64,000 bases of DNA from Candidatus Anammoximicrobium sp. (GTDB taxonomy: Bacteria > Planctomycetota > Planctomycetia > Pirellulales > Pirellulaceae). Shown here piece after piece: positions 24,168 to 33,118 of the stretch. Both the position numbers and the translations under genes were made by a program. The notes below the pieces were generated by a model. That model had not been told where the DNA came from and searched no databases. It saw only the letters and a program-made list of their open reading frames with translations. How positions within the stretch are numbered: position 1 is the first letter of the stretch; the number at the start of each line of letters is the position of its first letter. The stretch covers positions 161,647 through 225,646 of the forward strand of contig JAAYYU010000027.1 of the NCBI GenBank assembly GCA_012515235.1, written 5' to 3'.

Positions 24168-25394
24168 TCACAACGAGTACTGCGGGACTTTCATCGTTTC
24201 CCCGTCCTTCATCGCGGACAGGTGCGCGTAGTAGCCGGGGACGGTCATATTCAGGGCGTCGATCACATCGACCGCCGGTTTCCGGCCGCGCAGAATGGCG
24301 TCGATAAAGTCGTCGCCGAGGTAGCCGTGCGAGCCGCCGTGCCCGCCCGGCTGGACCCCCGGCGGCAAGGTGTATTTCTTGATCTGCAGGCCCTTCTTCA
24401 GGGCCTCCTCATAGCGTTTCTTGCCGGTCGCATCGCCGACGAACGTCTTGTTGAAACCGGCGTATTCGCCCCGGAGGCGCCCCGCTTCCAAATACTCGCC
24501 CTGCGAGCCGCAGATGATCATCCGGGACAGGCCGCCCTCCGCCGTGCGGAACAGGCCAACTTCCGACTTGAAGATGTTTCCGATCGCGTTGGGGACACGC
24601 TGCGACTTGTCAAAGGCAGGAGTCCCCTGGCACGAGACATCGACGAAACTCTGATGCGTCACGCCGACATAGTAGGCGGTGGCATGCGTCGGATACCACA
24701 TCGGGCAGCCTTTCTTCCGCCAATCCTTGTAGGACCCCAGTGTCGGGGAGCCCAGGGAATGAGGATGGCAATACTCGCCTTCGGAATAGACGATCTGGCC
24801 GAACACCTCGGCCGCATAAAGTTTCTCCATCGCGTACAGGTCGTCGTGAAAGACCGAGGTCTCGAACATCGCATACACCAAACCCTTGTTCTTCCGGCAG
24901 CATTCCAACAGCTTTTCGGCATCCTCGATGTCGCCCCGGAAGGCTGGAACCGCAGTGGCCACATGCTTGCCGTGCTCCATGCACAACATGGCGTGCTTGG
25001 CGTGGGACGGCGCGTCGGTGGCGCAGTAGATCGCCTCGATCGTGTCGTCCTTGACCATCTCTTCCAACGACGGATACGTCTTCTGACACTTCGCTTTTTG
25101 GGCCATGTCGGCACAGCGGTCCGGGAACAAATCGCTGACCGCGACCAATTCCACGTTGGGATGGTTCTGCAGGCCGAACGCCAGCCCGAACTGGCAGACG
25201 CCGTGACCGACGATCCCCAGCCGTACCTTGCGGTCGCTGAAGGGCTTCCACTGCTGGGTGCGGTCGTAGTCGGTCTTGGTCTGGTCAAAGCCGGCAATGC
25301 CCTCGGCCGCCTCCGCACGGCAGAGCACGGAACTTGCGGTGACACCCGCCGCAGCCGAGGCGGCCAGGAAAGATCGGCGAGATACTTGCGACAT
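24168..25394 (-). CDS. Gfo/Idh/MocA family oxidoreductase, Tat-exported
   Basis: A 408-residue oxidoreductase with a twin-arginine leader (SRRSFLAASAAAGVTASS). The Rossmann strand GIVGHGVCQFG near residue 59 and the substrate domain with FSEGEYCH-like and GGSHGYLGDDF segments fit the family. The usual EKP motif is replaced around residue 145 (EHGKHVATAVPAF), which occurs in some subfamilies. ATG at 25394. Convergent with the ceramidase-like gene. Substrate unknown. Confidence 0.92.
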   Translation of the reverse strand: MSQVSRRSFLAASAAAGVTASSVLCRAEAAEGIAGFDQTKTDYDRTQQWKPFSDRKVRLGIVGHGVCQFGLAFGLQNHPNVELVAVSDLFPDRCADMAQKAKCQKTYPSLEEMVKDDTIEAIYCATDAPSHAKHAMLCMEHGKHVATAVPAFRGDIEDAEKLLECCRKNKGLVYAMFETSVFHDDLYAMEKLYAAEVFGQIVYSEGEYCHPHSLGSPTLGSYKDWRKKGCPMWYPTHATAYYVGVTHQSFVDVSCQGTPAFDKSQRVPNAIGNIFKSEVGLFRTAEGGLSRMIICGSQGEYLEAGRLRGEYAGFNKTFVGDATGKKRYEEALKKGLQIKKYTLPPGVQPGGHGGSHGYLGDDFIDAILRGRKPAVDVIDALNMTVPGYYAHLSAMKDGETMKVPQYSL

Positions 25395-25591
25395 CGATGA
25401 ATACTCCTTCCATGAGGATAGCCAAAGAATTCTGGAACAGGGACGCTGAAGACTCGCCCGCGGGGGGAGCGAAACAGCCGCTTTGGTCCCGAGAATATAA
25501 CGGCCCCGCGCGGCAAATCAAGCAAACCGGCGAAGACGCAAAGTTCAATCCCGCAGACGGCCGAAGCCTCGGTGCCCAGCGAACCGGGCCA

Positions 25592-25744
25592 CCACGCTGC
25601 TCGCCAGCGTGGAACAACGTTCAACACCAGTCCGCCCCGCCCCCGCGCCCGTGCGCCCCGTCACCACGCCGCCCCGTCACCACGCTGCCCCGTCACCACG
25701 CCGCTCGCCAGCGTGGAACGATGTTCAACACCAGCCCGCCCCGC
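25592..25744. repeat. Direct and tandem repeats
   Basis: A unit beginning CCACGCTGCTCGCCAGCG and running through GTTCAACACCAG and CCGCCCCGCC occurs at 25592-25641 and again, with few changes, at 25696-25744. Between them GCCCCGTCACCACGCC is repeated three times in tandem (25655-25702, one base varying). Confidence 0.8.
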
Positions 25745-25903
25745 CGGGGCGGGATTTGCCGTTGCCCCAGAACCCGGCGTTCCGGTCCAGCGGCCGTTCC
25801 TTGCGGATGAACCGCAAAAAAATGTCTTTCGGTTCTGTCCACCGACTCCGCCGTTTGTCGGTATGATAGGAAGACGCTTGGCAAGCCGACGTTGGCCGGG
25901 CCT

Positions 25904-26006
25904 GACAGTGTGTTGGAAAAAAGGGATCGGCTGCGAACTGCTTTCGAGAACCCCCAGGAAAAACGACCGCGGCGAGGTGCCTGTCCTGTTTTTTGACCAG
26001 GCTGCT
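25904..26006 (-). repeat. Dispersed intergenic repeat, copy B (minus orientation)
   Basis: Read on the minus strand it follows the same order as copies A, C and D: CAGCCTGGTCAAAAAACAGG, GGCACCTCGCC, GTCGTTTTTCCTGG, CCCTTTTTTCCAAC. Both ends are partly preserved. Confidence 0.7.
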
Positions 26007-26066
26007 GGGGCATGGTCGGCATGAACGTGCCAAGGAGACTCAGATGCGGGAAGTCGAGTAAGCGCC

Positions 26067-27098
26067 GTGCAGCGAACAGCGAACAAGGCTTTCACCCTGG
26101 TCGAACTCCTGGTGACGATCGCGATCATTGGCATTCTGATTGCGTTGTTGTTGCCGGCCGTCCAGGCGGCTCGGGAGGCGGCTCGGCGAGCACAGTGTCA
26201 CAACAACCTGAGGCAATGCCTGATCGGGTTGCACCTGTACCACGATTCGTACAACGCTTTTCCCGGCATGATGCCGTATGCGCAGCAGACGTTTTCCGTG
26301 CAATCGAAGCTGCTCCCGTTCCTGGAGTCCGCCAACCTGCAGAACCTGATTGACTTCAGCAGACCCATCCTGGGCGACGGCCCCAGCGGCGCGCTGCACG
26401 CGGACAACTCCGCGGCCGCCAAATGCGTGGTCTCGGTCTTCCGCTGCCCCTCGGATGGCGAGCGGGACATCTACACCGAGTTCTTCGTCCTGGGGCCCGA
26501 TCAGGCGTTTGCCGGCGGCAATTACATGATCTGCACCGGCACGGCTACGCGGACCTACTACGATACGCGCCACAGGACGGACGGGCTGTTCTATTTGAAC
26601 TCGTACTGCAGAATCAGCAGTGTTCTGGACGGGACAAGCAATACCCTCGCGATGTCAGAGGCCTTGTTGGGCGATCACACACCGTCCAATCCGGGCGCGA
26701 TGCCGCCGGGCGCCGATTACCGGCGTTGCATGGCGCGGGGGAATTCTTGGGTGCCTGCCAGTCCCGGCCCCGGATATTCGGGCATCATGGATCCGCAGAT
26801 TCCCGCAACCTTGCTCGCCAATGCCGCCAACGCCTGGGTCGGATGGCGGGCGTCGGCGTGGATTATCAGCAAGCCGCAGATGTGCTCCTTCTCGGCCTAC
26901 AGTCCGCCGAATCCGCCGCACGCGGATTGGATCGCCCACGGGAACGGCTTTTTGGCGGCTCGCAGCCTGCATCCCGGCGGCGTCAATGTGGCCCTGACCG
27001 ATGGCAGCGTCAGTTTCACGAGCGATTCGATTGACGTCCACGTTTGGCGCGCCCGAGCCACGCTTGCCGGCGGCGAACCCATCGGCGGCCCGCTGTGA
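26067..27098 (+). CDS. DUF1559 domain protein with type IV pilin-like N-terminus
   Basis: A 343-residue planctomycete DUF1559 (SBP_bac_10) protein. The N-terminus has the prepilin motif [12 protein letters not shown] and a hydrophobic helix, then [18 protein letters not shown], the usual family start. Near the C-terminus [17 protein letters not shown] is the second hallmark. The start is GTG at 26067; no ATG in frame is better. It should be processed by a prepilin peptidase (one is encoded at 37752-39005). The function of DUF1559 proteins is unknown. It faces a second DUF1559 gene 107 bp away. Confidence 0.95.
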   Translation: MQRTANKAFTLVELLVTIAIIGILIALLLPAVQAAREAARRAQCHNNLRQCLIGLHLYHDSYNAFPGMMPYAQQTFSVQSKLLPFLESANLQNLIDFSRPILGDGPSGALHADNSAAAKCVVSVFRCPSDGERDIYTEFFVLGPDQAFAGGNYMICTGTATRTYYDTRHRTDGLFYLNSYCRISSVLDGTSNTLAMSEALLGDHTPSNPGAMPPGADYRRCMARGNSWVPASPGPGYSGIMDPQIPATLLANAANAWVGWRASAWIISKPQMCSFSAYSPPNPPHADWIAHGNGFLAARSLHPGGVNVALTDGSVSFTSDSIDVHVWRARATLAGGEPIGGPL

Positions 27099-27205
27099 GT
27101 GCTGCACGGCCGGCAAGTCAATGACTGTCACGTTCCTGCGTGCGATCGCCAGCCGGAGCTTGACGGCGACGGCAAAGTCGCGACAGTTGCCGGGCTGCCG
27201 GCCCT

Positions 27206-28195
27206 TCAGTACTTGCCGATGGCGTTCCCGTCGTCCCGCACGCACAGACTCCAAAAGGTCACCGCTTCAATGCTCTCCGGCAGGAAACGCACGGAGCCGT
27301 CGCACAGACTGACATTGATCCCGCCGGGATGGAACGAATACGGCGCCCAGTTGTTGTTGCAGTTTATCAGGCACGTGGCCGATCCGTCGGTGGACGTCGG
27401 GTGGCTGCCGCACGACGGATGGACGTAACTGGGAGTGACGCCGTCGCCGGTGTAGGTGACGACAAACATGCCTACTCCGTCGGGCCATTCGCCTTCCCAA
27501 CCGAAATACGCGGGCGGAGTCGGGTTGGGACGGCCAAGAATGTAGTTGACGGGATGGCCGGCGGATTCCAGCATCAGCAGCGTGTTGCTTAGGCCGTCGG
27601 TCACGTCCGAGGGCTTCCGGCTTTGGGGCGCTCCGCTCGGGATCGTATCGTCGGACAAGGCCCCGCTGCCAAAACTCTGGCCGTAGTTCGTCATGGCCAC
27701 CCGCGGATGCAGATAGTCCGTCACTTGAGAGGTGAAGCCGGCCGGGGTTTCGTTTCCGGCGGCAAACCGGTTATAGACGGGCATCTTGCGGGCATTCCCG
27801 GGAGTCGAGGGGCACTGGTACACCGGGATCGGCAGATTGATCGCCTCTTGATTGACCGCGTGATCAAAGCCATTGCCGTAATCGTACAGATCCGCGATGG
27901 CGGTCTGCTCGATGAAAGGCAAGATCAGTGCCAGCAGGCCGTTCACCGTCGAGTGCGTGCTTCCCGGCGGCTTGAAGATCACGCGGCAAGGCGGATAGAC
28001 CTTGTGGGCCCCTTCATAGTTGGCGATGGCCAACGCGACCTGCTTCGAATTATTGGCGCATTGGGCCCGCCGAGCCGCCTCGCGAGCGGCCTGGATCGCC
28101 GGCAGCAACAGGGCGACCAAGATGCCGATGATGGCGATGACCACCAGCAACTCGACCAGCGTAAACGCCCCTCGTTTTGGGCTCCGATGCGACAT
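27206..28195 (-). CDS. DUF1559 domain protein with type IV pilin-like N-terminus
   Basis: A 329-residue paralog of the convergent neighbour. Prepilin motif [12 protein letters not shown] after a short basic leader (MSHRSPKR), then [18 protein letters not shown]. The C-terminal hallmark FHPGGINVSLCDGSVRFLPES is present. Sequence identity with the first copy is mostly at the two ends, so this is not a recent duplication. Confidence 0.95.
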   Translation of the reverse strand: MSHRSPKRGAFTLVELLVVIAIIGILVALLLPAIQAAREAARRAQCANNSKQVALAIANYEGAHKVYPPCRVIFKPPGSTHSTVNGLLALILPFIEQTAIADLYDYGNGFDHAVNQEAINLPIPVYQCPSTPGNARKMPVYNRFAAGNETPAGFTSQVTDYLHPRVAMTNYGQSFGSGALSDDTIPSGAPQSRKPSDVTDGLSNTLLMLESAGHPVNYILGRPNPTPPAYFGWEGEWPDGVGMFVVTYTGDGVTPSYVHPSCGSHPTSTDGSATCLINCNNNWAPYSFHPGGINVSLCDGSVRFLPESIEAVTFWSLCVRDDGNAIGKY

Positions 28196-28598
28196 GTCGC
28201 CCCCTGTGGAATAAAAAATAGCTCCCCATCAATATACCGTAGACGGCTCAGGCCTGTGGACCGGCAATCGCAGACTTGGTTGGCATCCTTGCCGGAACTG
28301 GTTGGCGGTAGGGTGCTTAGTGCGATTCGAAGCGCCGCTCCGCAACGCGGGACTTGCACCGCCGCGGCGGTCGAAACCTGCGACGGCGGCCCCAAAACGG
28401 CCGGAACCCTGTCCACAATCGCGGAGATGTTCGGTATCTAATCCAGAAGCTCACCAGGGCCCTGTCCGGCATCGCCTGTTGGGAAGGGTGGAGTGCACGC
28501 CGTCCCCAGAGGCGGATTGTAGTCCACCCGGCGATTCCTCCAGATGCGGCGGGCAGCGCTCCACGGCACAATCAAGGCACTACGTTGAGGTGATACAC
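28196..28598. other. Intergenic region
   Basis: About 400 bp between the divergent DUF1559 and cytochrome genes. Reading frames extending upstream of 28599 lack coding character. Nothing else was recognised. Confidence 0.5.
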
Positions 28599-30116
28599 AT
28601 GACAGCAGAAAACGGCGGCACGACGCTGCCCCAGCCCGGCAAGTCTCATTACGGTCACCTGTTTCGCTTGCTCCATTGGGTGCTGACGGCGGCCTTCGTG
28701 CTGCTTCTGCTCACAGGGCTGAGTCTGAACGCCATCTCGCGGCCGGATCGTTCGTTCTTCTCCGGCGTGTTGCCGGAGTATCTCTGGTCGGGCCATGTTC
28801 ACTTGTGGCATTTTGGGACGGCGCTGGTCTTCTGCCCGTCGCTGCTGGCGACCGTCTTGGTCTGCCCGCGCCGGGTTTGGTCGCGGCCGATCAACGCGAT
28901 GTTGCTGGGCGGCGGGCTGGTGATGATCGGGACCGGCCTGGTGATGCACGGCGGGATCGTGTCGGGGGAGATCGGCAAGCTTACGGTCTGGCTGCACAGT
29001 TCGTTGGCCCTCATGCTCCTGCCGTTTGCCTTCCTGTGGCACACGGTGATGGGGCTGACGCGCCGACTGGGGCTGCTGATTCCTGCCTTTCATCCGTTCG
29101 CTCAGCCCCAATGGGGCCGGCTGCTGATCTTCCTGGTCCTGACGCCGCTGGCGATGTGGTTGATGCTCGGCGGCTGGCCCCTGGTCCTTCCTGGACGGAC
29201 ACTAGTGGCCGCCGCCATCTCGCCGGAAGAGTCGGCCAGTGGGGACGTCGCCCGACTGCCCTGGGATCGGGCTCGCCCGCTGATCGTGCCTTTGGTCAAT
29301 GGCAATGGGTTGGACGCCGGCCAGACCGAAGTCACGCTACGAGCCCTGCACAACGGCGACGAACTGTTTCTGCTGGCCGAATGGAACGATCCGACGGAAG
29401 AACGCCGCTACACGCCCTGGAAGAAAACGGCCGACGGCTGGGAGCACTTGAAGACCAATCCCAAGGACGAAAGCGTCTACTACGAAGACAAGTTCGGTTT
29501 GATGTTCCCCGTCCAGCCGGATTGGCGGTTCGAGCAGGCGGGCTGTGCGCTGTACTGTCACGCCGGCGGAGGCAATCCGTATGGCGTCAAGTACAGCGAC
29601 CGCGTGGTGGACGAGTGGCACTGGAAGGCCGTCCGGTCGGATCCCGTGGGCCAGGCAGACGACAGGTACGTATCGCACTCGGCGTCGGAGACGAAGTTGA
29701 GCGGTCGCCGCAACGATCCGGAGCCGCCCGGCGGCGGTTACAAGCCGAACGCGGCCCCGGACCAGCCGCATCCGTCGTTCCTGCCCGGCGACCCGGCCGA
29801 CACGCTGCTCGGCGCGATCCGCAAGGAGCATGCTGTGCCGTACACCGAGGAGCGGGCCGCGGCGATCCCGCCGGGAACGATCATCCCCGGTATGATCTGC
29901 ACGCCGTTTGGACAAGACCGCGGCGACTTGAAGTGCCAATCCACGCACCGCGACGGTCGCTGGTCTTTGCTCTTCCGGCGAAAGCTGGACACGGGCAGCG
30001 AGTTCGACGTACAGTTCAAGCCCGGCGGGTCGTCTGCCTTCAGTTGCGCGGCGTTCGATCACACGTCCAAACGCCATGCGTACTCGCTCGCCGTGTTCCG
30101 CCTGGTGATCCCTTGA
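28599..30116 (+). CDS. Cytochrome b-like membrane protein fused to ethylbenzene dehydrogenase-type heme domain
   Basis: A 505-residue protein. Residues 20-200 form a cytochrome b561-like domain with about five membrane helices and His residues (H26, H68, H71, H133, H148) suited to bind b-type heme. Residues 215-505 match the EB_dh-type heme-binding domain, with WNDPTEERRYTPW and a C316-x3-C320-H321 motif, a variant c-type heme site (one residue longer than CxxCH). The ATG at 28599 follows GAGGTGA. It is likely a periplasm-facing electron carrier tied to the quinone pool. No partner enzyme is nearby. Confidence 0.85.
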   Translation: MTAENGGTTLPQPGKSHYGHLFRLLHWVLTAAFVLLLLTGLSLNAISRPDRSFFSGVLPEYLWSGHVHLWHFGTALVFCPSLLATVLVCPRRVWSRPINAMLLGGGLVMIGTGLVMHGGIVSGEIGKLTVWLHSSLALMLLPFAFLWHTVMGLTRRLGLLIPAFHPFAQPQWGRLLIFLVLTPLAMWLMLGGWPLVLPGRTLVAAAISPEESASGDVARLPWDRARPLIVPLVNGNGLDAGQTEVTLRALHNGDELFLLAEWNDPTEERRYTPWKKTADGWEHLKTNPKDESVYYEDKFGLMFPVQPDWRFEQAGCALYCHAGGGNPYGVKYSDRVVDEWHWKAVRSDPVGQADDRYVSHSASETKLSGRRNDPEPPGGGYKPNAAPDQPHPSFLPGDPADTLLGAIRKEHAVPYTEERAAAIPPGTIIPGMICTPFGQDRGDLKCQSTHRDGRWSLLFRRKLDTGSEFDVQFKPGGSSAFSCAAFDHTSKRHAYSLAVFRLVIP

Positions 30117-30199
30117 TCTGCGAAAAACGTCCGTCGCGGGCCAATGCGGAGCCACAGGACGCCGTCACGCCATGAGCTGCACGCCCAACGGCATGGTTA

Positions 30200-30297
30200 G
30201 CATCGTTCGAGAAATAACGGTCGCTTCGTCAAAGCAGCCATCACACTCGGTGGGATGATCAGCAAGAAACACCGGACAGCTATTCCTCGAACGATGC
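30200..30297. repeat. Spaced inverted repeat at the 3' end of the secreted protein gene
   Basis: Arms GCATCGTTCGAGAAATA (30200-30216) and TATTCCTCGAACGATGC (30281-30297) match at 16 of 17 positions. The right arm encodes the final residues SFEE and the stop of the minus-strand gene. Confidence 0.7.
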
Positions 30298-31614
30298 CTG
30301 GCCTGTTACCGTCTGCTCCACTGACAAGGCGTAGTACGCGCACTCGGCAAAGAAGAACTCGGCCATGTTCAGTTGGACGTAGTCGTAGTGGCAGATCGCC
30401 CGCCGGACCGACTCGAAGCCGTCCCGGTACCCGGCCAGCGCGACGAGCGCGGCGGCCGCCAGCGGGTTCCGCATCCGGCTCGCTTCGTAGCGCTTGCGTT
30501 CTCCCAGGATGTTCCGGTCGCCGGTCGCCGCCAGCCTCTCGGCGTCGGCCTGCGTCTTCTGGGGAAACCAGGCCGGATACGCCTCGCGCCAGCGGGCGTG
30601 GCCGAAGACCTTCGTGTCGCTGTTGTCGAAGGTCTTGTATGCATCGATAACGGCCAAGGCTCCGCGCGCATTGACGGCCAGCCCCGCGCGGTACTGTTCG
30701 CGGGCCTTTTCGTCCGTCTCCCAATCGGCCAGCCGTGCCAAGCCGCCCTGGGAACTGACGTAGATCCACAGCACGGCGTGGTCGATGTTCTTGATCTGTT
30801 GGCGATCGTGCGGGTAGCCCTCCGCGCAGATCTCGAGCCGTGTCTTGCCCGTCTTTTCGGAACGCTCGTGCTTGGCCCGCTGGTAGCGTTCGAGCCAGAC
30901 GCAGTCGCCGGTCACGTCGTGCATGGCCCGGAGAATAAACAGATACATGGCGGCCCCGTGATGCCGGAACATCTTGAAATCGCCGCGGGATTGCCCCTGG
31001 AACGGGCCGTCACAAGGGCATTTCCAGTCGGCGGCTTCCAGCGCGTCGGCCACTTCTTTCATCTTGTCGATGACGAGCTTCCGCTTGTCCGCAGCGGGAA
31101 TGCCGCTGGTCGCATAGGCGTGAAGTCCGTAGAACCACGGATGCGTCTGGTCTTGGGAGCCCATCGGATAGTGGCATTTCCCGTCCGTCCCCATGCCGCG
31201 GGCAATGAATCCCGGCACGTTCGAGACGGACGCGCAGGCCAGCAGCCCTTGGGCCAGTCGCCGCGCCTTGTCACGGTCGGCCGCCGCCCCGCTGCGGCGA
31301 GCCCGCTGGCAGATCGCGGCCAGATACGTGCCGGTGAACATCGGCCCGTTCTCGATCGGGCTCCACCAGCCGATCGCATTGGGCTTGCCCAACGCGCACT
31401 CTTCCGCCGTGGGCAGTTCGCCGACGTAATCGTGAATGAGGCCCTCCGGGCCGATGAACTTGCCCCACAAGGCCGTGTGCGCCGATTCGATCGCCCGCTG
31501 GAGTTCGACCTGTGTGACCCGTTCCGTCGCCGTTGCCGACATTTCCGCGACACTGCCGTAGGGAATCGCCAACGACGCCATCAGCAGGAATCTCAGCAAG
31601 TTCGGCCTCACCAT
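30280..31614 (-). CDS. Secreted protein, probably alpha/alpha-toroid, in frame with an upstream antitoxin-like ORF
   Basis: A 444-residue exported protein from the ATG at 31614, which has AAAGGGG five bases upstream and starts a signal peptide (MVRPNLLRFLLMASLAIPYGSVAE). Motifs WWSPIENGPMFTGTYLAAICQRA, MGSQDQTHPWFYGLHAY and FKMFRHHGAAMYLFILRAMHDVTGD suggest an alpha/alpha-barrel like that of glycan-active enzymes. No family is firmly recognised. The frame is open upstream to 31893 without a stop, so a 541-residue fusion with the small protein there is possible; a mid-chain signal peptide makes separate translation more likely. Confidence 0.8.
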   Translation of the reverse strand: MVRPNLLRFLLMASLAIPYGSVAEMSATATERVTQVELQRAIESAHTALWGKFIGPEGLIHDYVGELPTAEECALGKPNAIGWWSPIENGPMFTGTYLAAICQRARRSGAAADRDKARRLAQGLLACASVSNVPGFIARGMGTDGKCHYPMGSQDQTHPWFYGLHAYATSGIPAADKRKLVIDKMKEVADALEAADWKCPCDGPFQGQSRGDFKMFRHHGAAMYLFILRAMHDVTGDCVWLERYQRAKHERSEKTGKTRLEICAEGYPHDRQQIKNIDHAVLWIYVSSQGGLARLADWETDEKAREQYRAGLAVNARGALAVIDAYKTFDNSDTKVFGHARWREAYPAWFPQKTQADAERLAATGDRNILGERKRYEASRMRNPLAAAALVALAGYRDGFESVRRAICHYDYVQLNMAEFFFAECAYYALSVEQTVTGQASFEE

Positions 31615-31893
31615 GTCAACCCCTTTCAATTCCGAGGGAAACAGTTTCCGCTGCGAAGGACGATCTTCATCCAGGACGCAACTGAAATACTCGCGGGTCT
31701 CGTGCTGTTCGGCGACAGCGGCGTCGTCGATCCAGGACTGCAGTAGCTGCACCAAGTCGGCTTGTCTTTCGGCAGGCGGCAGGTGCCGCTCCAGCAGCCA
31801 CACGGCCAACGCATCTGCAGACAACCCCTCCTGTTCGGCTGCTTGCTGCAGTCGCCGCTCCAAATCCGGAGTTAACGGCAAGGTGATTGTCAT
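31615..31893 (-). CDS. Small antitoxin-like ORF lacking its own stop codon
   Basis: 93 codons from ATG at 31893 (GGGAGG 9 bases upstream). The sequence MTITLPLTPDLERRLQQAAE ... LLERHLPPAER ... LLQSWIDD ... LFPSELKGV resembles small proteins of about 95 residues common in planctomycetes and cyanobacteria that look like ribbon-helix-helix antitoxins and normally stop just after ELKGV-x-W. Here the stop is missing and the frame runs into the next gene's signal peptide. No toxin gene follows. Confidence 0.6.
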
Positions 31894-32319
31894 GAGAAAC
31901 ATCCTCCCGGTGGAAAAACATGTCCCGCATCACGCGGATCCTCCTGACGGTCATCCTGTGCGAATCCAGCGCGTCGGAGCCCTTGCCGGAAACGGTTTGG
32001 GAACACTCACTGCCTGCGGACATTTTAGCCGAATGCTCGATGCCAAGTAATCAGAAGCGCCGCCGGCAACCATAACTTCAGTCCGGTCATTGACGAGCCA
32101 CAATCATCCTTGCGTGTGGCGGATCGGCGACCGGGATCACGGTTGGTCACCGGAATCTGGCGGAACGTCCGGGGCGTGGGGCAGGATCCCGTCCATCTTT
32201 TCCCAATTTGCGCGGCTGACGTAAGAGGCGAAGCTCTCGCGGGCGGGAGCACCCAAAAGAATGAGCGCTACTCAGCGCCGTTACCGCCGACCTTGTGTCG
32301 GCGGAAGGATGCCTGACGG
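31894..32319. other. Intergenic region
   Basis: About 425 bp. The only structure is a hairpin at 32284-32304 (stem CCGCCGAC / GTCGGCGG), just past the stop of a small minus-strand ORF. Confidence 0.5.
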
Positions 32320-32529
32320 CTACTCGGCCTCCCCCCCAAAAAACTCTCTGCCGCCGTGGAGAAAGATGCACGTCAAGAGCGTCAGCCACGGGTGAACAGG
32401 AGCGGCCGCCAACTCGCGCGGGCGCTCGGCGACTTGCACCACGTGCCCGAAACGGTCCACCAGCGCGACGCGCTCCGTCCGCTCGATCGGCTCGTCCGGG
32501 TGCAGCAAGCGCGCCGGGACGTCCACCAT
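32320..32529 (-). CDS. Small hypothetical protein
   Basis: A 69-residue ORF with host-like codon use (third positions nearly all G or C). It has a short hydrophobic stretch near its end (HPWLTLLTCIFLHGG). A hairpin follows its stop at 32284-32304, supporting a real gene. The ribosome binding site is weak. No family recognised. Divergent from the membrane protein gene at 32574. Confidence 0.5.
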   Translation of the reverse strand: MVDVPARLLHPDEPIERTERVALVDRFGHVVQVAERPRELAAAPVHPWLTLLTCIFLHGGREFFGGEAE

Positions 32530-32573
32530 TTCACCGCTTGCGTCCCCAAGGCGTTTCTCGTAGGCTGACTTGC

Positions 32574-33104
32574 ATGATCGACGAACAGGCCAAGCAGCAA
32601 ATCGCGGGCTCGGTGCGCACCTCCCAGATCATCGTGGCGGCGTTGAGCATGGGGGTCGTCACCTATGCGGTGGCGGTCGTGTTCTTGATCTCCGGAGACC
32701 CGCCGCTGAAAGGAAATCTGCTGACGCTCCTGGCCATTGTGTTTGCCGGCATCGTCTATGTCCTCGGCCTCGTGATTCCGCACTTTGTCGCCGCTGCCCA
32801 GCGGCAGAAGATCGCGGCCGGAGACCGGACCTGTTCGCCGGACCAACGGCCCGTGCCCGACAGTGACGCGGGCCAGCTGGCGCTCAGCTATCTGACCAAA
32901 ACGCTGGTCGGCGCGGCGTTGTTCGAAGGCGGCTGTTTCTTCGCCTTGACCGCCTACCTGCTCGAGGCCCGAGTTTTAAGCCTGGGAGTTGCGGCGGTGC
33001 TGCTGTTGTGCTTGCTGGCCCAGTTTCCGACGCAGGCCCGCGTCGAAGCCTGGATTGCAGAACAACGGCGCCGCGTGGAAGACGAGCGGCTGTTCTCTCG
33101 TTGA
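32574..33104 (+). CDS. Four-helix membrane protein, unknown function
   Basis: A 176-residue protein with four predicted membrane helices (about residues 18-40, 47-69, 108-126 and 130-149) and a charged C-terminal tail. The ATG at 32574 is preferred over the upstream open frame, which has no coding character. No known family. Its 3' end nearly meets that of the convergent porin gene (14 bp). Confidence 0.72.
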   Translation: MIDEQAKQQIAGSVRTSQIIVAALSMGVVTYAVAVVFLISGDPPLKGNLLTLLAIVFAGIVYVLGLVIPHFVAAAQRQKIAAGDRTCSPDQRPVPDSDAGQLALSYLTKTLVGAALFEGGCFFALTAYLLEARVLSLGVAAVLLLCLLAQFPTQARVEAWIAEQRRRVEDERLFSR

Positions 33105-33118
33105 CCGCCGGCAGAGGC

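Larger units (their letters stand above)
25395..26066. other. Repeat-filled intergenic region
   Basis: About 670 bp without a convincing gene. It contains a ~48-bp direct repeat, a 16-bp tandem triplicate and copy B of the dispersed repeat (separate entries). Confidence 0.6.

Noticed and set aside
25655..25702. CRISPR array
   Set aside because: The 16-mers are directly adjacent without spacers, only three copies exist, and no cas genes are present.
31615..31893. Simple N-terminal extension of the secreted protein
   Set aside because: A signal peptide and a ribosome binding site lie exactly where the second part begins, and the first part resembles a complete small protein family.
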